Positions 6,709 to 9,312 of a DNA stretch of 9,312 bases are shown in pieces (the first letter of the stretch is position 1; each line of letters starts with the position of its first letter). Where the stretch lies: contig DAXY01000036.1 in the NCBI GenBank assembly GCA_002506645.1, positions 2,415-11,726 of the forward strand, read 5' to 3'. Origin of the DNA: Vulcanisaeta distributa (GTDB lineage: Archaea; Thermoproteota; Thermoprotei; Thermoproteales; Thermocladiaceae). The notes under the pieces are model-generated. The model worked only from the letters and a program-made list of their open reading frames with translations, was not told where the DNA came from and ran no database searches. Both the position numbers and the translations under genes were made by a program.

Positions 6709-7920
6709 TTAATGATGCCGTTGTTCATTACCAACGAAACTACGTACCCTACTTAAATGGATTACCGCAATGCCTAATGAAATCATCAATGGTATTAGGA
6801 ATAGGGTCTCTGTGCTAGCTCTGTAGAGCTCACCTGTTATATAGCTACCAATTGTTTGCCCAATTAACTGAAACACTATTAACAAGCCCATGCCATAGCC
6901 CCTCCTATTAATCCCAATTCTAACGCCCAGCTCGCTCTGTATTGCCGTAATGATTAACTGAGCACCGACCTGAAGCATGAGTAGGTAGCCCATGACTGAG
7001 TAGATGTTCGCAATCATGCCTATTGCGCTACCCACCGCGCTAATTATCGTGCCTAGAATAAACAACCTATTTCTGTACCTATCGACGTAAAATGTTAGGA
7101 ATATGCCTATCATTATGTAGGCGGCATACGAAAGAGAGACTAGGTAGCCCCAATAGATTGTGTTAAGCCTTAATTCGTAGATTACGTATATGGGTAATAG
7201 CGTGTTAATGGGCATTATGGCGATGGATATTAATAATGCCGACACGTAAATCATCAATAGGTCACTGGGTAGATTAGCAATACTAATTAATTGACCGTAT
7301 GAATTCAGAAGTTCCTTAAGGGTTATCCTACCAATCTTACTGCTCAGGGTCTCCCTAATAGTGAATTGCCTAATTACTGCGGCAATTAAGGAGATTATTG
7401 ATGAGATTAAGTACGCAAGCCTAATGCCAAGCAACCCATACTTATTAATCAATAAGCCACCAATCGGTGGTAGAATCAGCCAAGGTATTTGGGGTATTAC
7501 TGAGGTAACCAGTATACCGCTGGCATACCTATCCTGGGGTAGTGAGTCGATGAGTATGGCAAGCAGTGCAGGTTGGTAAAACGCCGCGGCCATACTCAAT
7601 GCGTAAAATGCCGTGAGTAATTGCCAATTGGGCGCTATGACCATCAAGAACGACATTATTGTTATTAACCAAGTCCCCATAACAATTAGGAACCTCCGCC
7701 CCAATACATCGGTTAAATACCCACCTGGTATTATTGTGATTAATTGCGCAATCATCGCAATTGAATATGCTAAACCAATGTCTACCGCATTGGCGCCGAG
7801 CATCTTTAGGTAAATTGAAAAATAAGGCATCACTAATGCATTACCGATTGCGAAGAGAAACCAGGTAAGTAATAGGATCCCGACATTGCCCTTCACATAA
7901 TACTTAATGTTTCTCTTCAT
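6709..7920 (-). CDS. Major facilitator superfamily (MFS) transporter
   Basis: This is a strongly hydrophobic protein of 403 aa from ATG 7920 (406 aa from TTG 7929). About 12 membrane-spanning segments can be picked out, with a polar central loop around residues 195-215 (IRETLSSKIGRITLKELLNSYG) dividing two six-helix halves. The MFS signature between helices 2 and 3 is clear: GGYLTDVLGRRF, residues 66-77 from the ATG start, equivalent to G-x-L-(A/T)-D-x-x-G-R-R. It should move a small solute across the cytoplasmic membrane using an ion gradient. The substrate is not predictable; drug or metabolite efflux is a common role for similar proteins. ATG 7920 has Lys-Arg just after it, a normal cytoplasmic N-terminus. 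However, an SD-like GGGGGT at 7935-7940 is better spaced for TTG 7929. A TATA box at 7965-7972 gives it its own promoter. Confidence 0.87.
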   Translation of the reverse strand: MKRNIKYYVKGNVGILLLTWFLFAIGNALVMPYFSIYLKMLGANAVDIGLAYSIAMIAQLITIIPGGYLTDVLGRRFLIVMGTWLITIMSFLMVIAPNWQLLTAFYALSMAAAFYQPALLAILIDSLPQDRYASGILVTSVIPQIPWLILPPIGGLLINKYGLLGIRLAYLISSIISLIAAVIRQFTIRETLSSKIGRITLKELLNSYGQLISIANLPSDLLMIYVSALLISIAIMPINTLLPIYVIYELRLNTIYWGYLVSLSYAAYIMIGIFLTFYVDRYRNRLFILGTIISAVGSAIGMIANIYSVMGYLLMLQVGAQLIITAIQSELGVRIGINRRGYGMGLLIVFQLIGQTIGSYITGELYRASTETLFLIPLMISLGIAVIHLSRVRSFVGNEQRHH

Positions 7921-7934
7921 ATCATGCAATTATG

Positions 7935-7940
7935 ACCCCC
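7935..7940 (-). promoter_or_regulatory. SD-like G-run ahead of the MFS gene
   Basis: The minus strand reads AAAGGGGGTCAT, resembling the GGAGGTGAT complement of the 16S 3' end. It ends 5 nt before TTG 7929 and 14 nt before ATG 7920. It is the most SD-like site near a start in this window, where most other genes look leaderless. It leaves the choice between the two starts open. Confidence 0.35.
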
Positions 7941-7964
7941 TTTCAACGTAGGGCTTAAGCGTGT

Positions 7965-7972
7965 CTTATAAG
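7965..7972 (-). promoter_or_regulatory. TATA box for the MFS transporter gene
   Basis: CTTATAAG, a perfect 8-bp palindrome, is centred about 26 nt before the SD-like G-run, predicting a start near 7942 and a leader of roughly 13-22 nt. It lies about 20 nt beyond the D box of the sRNA described below. Confidence 0.5.
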
Positions 7973-7989
7973 AATTATGAGCATGGTGG

Positions 7990-8048
7990 TGATTTCAGTC
8001 ATTTACCCATCATCATTTAATCAAGAGACCGTCGTCTCATCACGGGCG
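7990..8048 (-). ncRNA. Predicted C/D box sRNA (2'-O-methylation guide), double-guide type
   Basis: The minus strand contains all four boxes in order with archaeal spacing. C box GTGATGA is at 8043-8037. A 12-nt guide GACGACGGTCTC is at 8036-8025, followed by D' box TTGA (8024-8021). After a 4-nt spacer comes C' box ATGATGA (8016-8010), an 11-nt guide TGGGTAAATGA (8009-7999) and D box CTGA (7998-7995). C, C' and D match consensus exactly; D' has one change from CTGA. Such RNAs assemble with L7Ae, Nop5 and fibrillarin and direct methylation of the target base paired to the fifth nt before D or D'. The D' guide can pair with 5'-AGACCGUCGU-3', which I recall from the peptidyl transferase region of archaeal 23S rRNA. 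The D guide target is unknown. A TATA box lies about 26 nt before the C box. The exact ends are uncertain. No terminal stem is evident, and the first guide can also fold as GAGAC/GTCTC. Confidence 0.8.
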
Positions 8049-8064
8049 CATAACCCTCGCTAGG

Positions 8065-8075
8065 GCTTAAAAAGG
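8065..8075 (-). promoter_or_regulatory. TATA box for the C/D box sRNA
   Basis: The minus strand reads CCTTTTTAAGC in the short gap between the 80-aa gene stop (8090) and the sRNA. Its centre at about 8070 puts the expected transcription start at about 8044-8046, immediately before the C box. It supports an independently transcribed sRNA. Confidence 0.55.
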
Positions 8076-8089
8076 ATTATTTCCGTGCA

Positions 8090-8332
8090 TTACCGCAGCA
8101 CGTAATATCGATCCTTAATCAACTCCTTAATTACCTCCTCGCTGGCGTATATAGTCACCGTCAACGGCGGTCCGTATGGCGTCGGTATAAATATGATGTG
8201 GGCGTTGCCTTGACCCGATCGCGTGGCATTGGTTATTGTACTCTCCATTACCCCGTTACCGCTAATCACGGCGTTTCTAAGCAGTGCTGATAACGTCCTT
8301 ATGCCCCCAATCATTGATTTTATTCCCATCAT
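8090..8332 (-). CDS. Uncharacterised small protein, 80 aa
   Basis: I do not recognise this protein. From ATG 8332 it reads MMGIKSMIGGIRTLSALLRN, a basic amphipathic N-terminal helix. A Ser/Thr/Asn/Gly-rich middle (SGNGVMESTITNATRSGQGN) follows, then two likely strands, AHIIFIPTPYG and LTVTIYASEE, and a final helix, EEVIKELIKDRYYVLR. That alternation suggests a small alpha/beta fold rather than a membrane protein. The frame stays open upstream to a TTG at 8401, but that longer version would run through the TATA box and a palindrome. ATG 8332 lies about 28 nt from the TATA box and fits a leaderless message; a second ATG follows immediately at 8329. A gene this short could be spurious, but the well-formed promoter and the protein-like composition argue for it. 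Confidence 0.6.
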   Translation of the reverse strand: MMGIKSMIGGIRTLSALLRNAVISGNGVMESTITNATRSGQGNAHIIFIPTPYGPPLTVTIYASEEVIKELIKDRYYVLR

Positions 8333-8351
8333 ACGTTTTCCAAGGTTTATG

Positions 8352-8369
8352 GAGGGTTTAAATACCCTC
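8352..8369 (-). promoter_or_regulatory. TATA box framed by an 18-bp inverted repeat, promoter of the 80-aa gene
   Basis: Arms GAGGGT (8352-8357) and ACCCTC (8364-8369) are perfect inverted repeats flanking TTAAAT. On the minus strand this reads GAGGGTATTTAAACCCTC with a strong TATA core. Its centre is about 28 nt from ATG 8332. A dimeric repressor bound to the arms would occlude the TATA box, so this could be both promoter and operator (inference). Confidence 0.5.
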
Positions 8370-8382
8370 ATGGTGTGAAGAG

Positions 8383-8406
8383 TACACTTGCTATATAGCA
8401 AGTGTA
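8383..8406. repeat. 24-bp perfect palindrome, candidate operator
   Basis: Half-site TACACTTGCTAT at 8383-8394 is followed directly by its exact reverse complement at 8395-8406, with no spacer or mismatch. It starts 13 bp upstream of the 18-bp inverted repeat around the TATA box; the two centres are 34 bp apart. The position suggests a binding site for a dimeric or tetrameric transcription factor controlling the 80-aa gene. A cruciform or RNA hairpin role as the terminator of the preceding ferredoxin gene is the alternative. Confidence 0.65.
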
Positions 8407-8418
8407 GTGAAAAATTTA

Positions 8419-8436
8419 CTATATAATCTATATAAT
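8419..8436. repeat. Two perfect tandem copies of CTATATAAT
   Basis: CTATATAAT occurs at 8419-8427 and again at 8428-8436, within an AT-rich stretch (8406-8470) between the ferredoxin gene stop and the palindrome. It shares the CTATATA core found at the palindrome centre. It may be further TATA/regulatory sequence or simply AT-rich spacer DNA. Confidence 0.5.
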
Positions 8437-8470
8437 TTATGTAAAACTAAGTACGTGATATCTAATTTTT

Positions 8471-9312
8471 TCACGACTTCTTAACCCTATTAATCGCGCC
8501 CCTCAGGCATACCAATTGGCAAATGCCGCACCCAACGCATGAGCCAGCATCAATGAATGGCTTCTTTCCCAACTTAATCGCGGGGCAGTTAATCCTCAGG
8601 CAGTCACCGCAATTATCGCAGTAATCATCAATTATATTAAACACGTACTTACCCATGGAGCCGGCCAAGACGTTCAATACCACTATGCCGCGGGAATTCG
8701 TAATACTCATTACGTCCTGTAACGATGCTAATGGGTTACTTGGGTCATAATTTATGACCCTGTAATGGGCGCCAACCTGGGAAAGTACGTTCACGAAATC
8801 CCCACATTCACCCCCAATTAATGGGATTATGATGAGGTAATTACCACCATCACTGATTAACTCCTGAACCAACTCCTTATGGCTCAATAGGGTACATGGG
8901 CTTACAACTGCAGTAACCTTACCATAGTCATAACCAGCCCTTAGAAAGGCCAGCAGGGCCGCCAATGGGTTTGTTACGAAATCTGTTAATTGGTCAAAGC
9001 CCCTTGGCTCGAAGAATGTGGGGATCATGTCGAAGCTGGGCGTTAATCCCTCGGTACTAATGACGTGCGCATAGGCTGGGTCTATCACCAGGACTGGTAC
9101 CTCGCCCTGACTCCCATACTTCGAAAGGAGCCACTCAATCATCATTAATGGGTCTCCAGGCCCTCGAAAAAATAGCTGCTGAACCGCGCCACTTACTAGG
9201 TCGCTGTACCACTTATTGAGGTCCTCATTCACTAGCGCCTCTGCACCAAGCTCCCTGGCCAAGTAATCGCCAGTGTCGATCACGTACTTAATACTCACGT
9301 AATCCCTGGGTA
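8471..9312 (-). CDS. Ferredoxin-type (2x[4Fe-4S]) protein resembling the C-terminus of indolepyruvate ferredoxin oxidoreductase alpha subunit (IorA-like); 5' end may lie beyond the window
   Basis: The reading frame is open to the right edge. The first start codon inside the window is GTG 9298 (275 aa); the preceding four codons (PRDY) are also open, so the gene may begin farther right. The C-terminal 50 residues hold two cluster motifs: CDNCGDCLRINC-P (from about residue 228) and CVGCGICQLVC (about 254-264). Their spacing, the CPAI after the first motif and the KPFIDAGSC linker are typical of the IorA ferredoxin domain. The part before it (GAHYRVINYDPSNPLASLQDVM) also resembles IorA. IorA-type enzymes oxidise aryl 2-oxoacids to acyl-CoA and reduce ferredoxin. 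I cannot find the thiamine diphosphate motifs (GDIGC, or the NxxTAMTG region), so this may be a divergent or non-catalytic relative. Residues 1-150 are unrecognised. Confidence 0.65.
   Translation of the reverse strand, partial: PRDYVSIKYVIDTGDYLARELGAEALVNEDLNKWYSDLVSGAVQQLFFRGPGDPLMMIEWLLSKYGSQGEVPVLVIDPAYAHVISTEGLTPSFDMIPTFFEPRGFDQLTDFVTNPLAALLAFLRAGYDYGKVTAVVSPCTLLSHKELVQELISDGGNYLIIIPLIGGECGDFVNVLSQVGAHYRVINYDPSNPLASLQDVMSITNSRGIVVLNVLAGSMGKYVFNIIDDYCDNCGDCLRINCPAIKLGKKPFIDAGSCVGCGICQLVCLRGAINRVKKS

Noticed and set aside
8333..8401. N-terminal extension of the 80-aa protein to TTG 8401 (103 aa)
   Set aside because: The extension would encode through the TATA box, its inverted repeat and half of the 24-bp palindrome, and it leaves no promoter at a sensible distance. 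ATG 8332 has a correctly spaced TATA box.
8825..8858. ATGATGA followed by CTGA on the plus strand, resembling a C/D RNA
   Set aside because: The spacing to CTGA is about 17 nt, there is no D'/C' pair, and it lies antisense inside the ferredoxin gene, so it is probably coincidental.
1..9312. Mobile elements, CRISPR arrays, tRNA or rRNA genes
   Set aside because: I saw no transposase, no terminal inverted repeats with target duplications, no regularly spaced repeats and no tRNA T-arm or cloverleaf in any intergenic gap.

Overview
The window looks like a chromosomal segment from a hyperthermophilic crenarchaeon of the Thermoproteales, and I would guess Vulcanisaeta or Caldivirga. The evidence is archaeal-type SRP54, a KaiC-family ATPase, a PIN-ATPase-KH protein of the PINA family and an archaeal mevalonate kinase. 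In addition, AGG is the dominant Arg codon, GTG/TTG starts are common, and TATA boxes sit about 25-30 nt upstream of start codons, as expected for leaderless mRNAs. The genus is inference. There are no mobile elements, CRISPR arrays, tRNAs or rRNAs that I can see.

Layout. Positions 1-165 (+) are the end of a PDZ-domain protein. Positions 218-1363 (+) encode an alkaline-phosphatase-superfamily phosphodiesterase. Everything further right lies on the minus strand. Reading leftwards from the right edge, these are an IorA-like ferredoxin protein (8471-9312), an unrecognised 80-aa protein (8090-8332), a C/D box sRNA (about 7990-8048), an MFS transporter (6709-7920), mevalonate kinase (5491-6483), PINA (3834-5423), a KaiC-like ATPase with tyrosine-rich tails (2739-3788), and SRP54 (1364-2704). 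SRP54 meets the phosphatase gene stop-to-stop with no spacer.

Regulation. Although the minus-strand genes are collinear, seven minus-strand units (six genes and the sRNA) have a plausible TATA box of their own, so I read the block as closely packed single transcription units rather than one operon. SRP54, the KaiC-like gene, mevalonate kinase and the 80-aa gene appear leaderless. The MFS gene is the exception, with a short leader carrying an SD-like G-run.

How the genes relate. They are mostly housekeeping functions without a single shared pathway: protein targeting (SRP54), Holliday-junction processing (PINA), isoprenoid lipid synthesis (mevalonate kinase), transport and 2-oxoacid/ferredoxin redox chemistry. 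The less ordinary items are four. First, a C/D box sRNA whose D' guide matches, from memory, a conserved peptidyl-transferase-centre stretch of 23S rRNA. Second, Tyr/Gln/Asn-rich low-complexity tails on both ends of the KaiC-like ATPase. Third, a 24-bp perfect palindrome beside a second inverted repeat that frames the TATA box of the 80-aa gene. Fourth, an IorA-like ferredoxin tail attached to a region where I cannot see the thiamine-diphosphate motifs.
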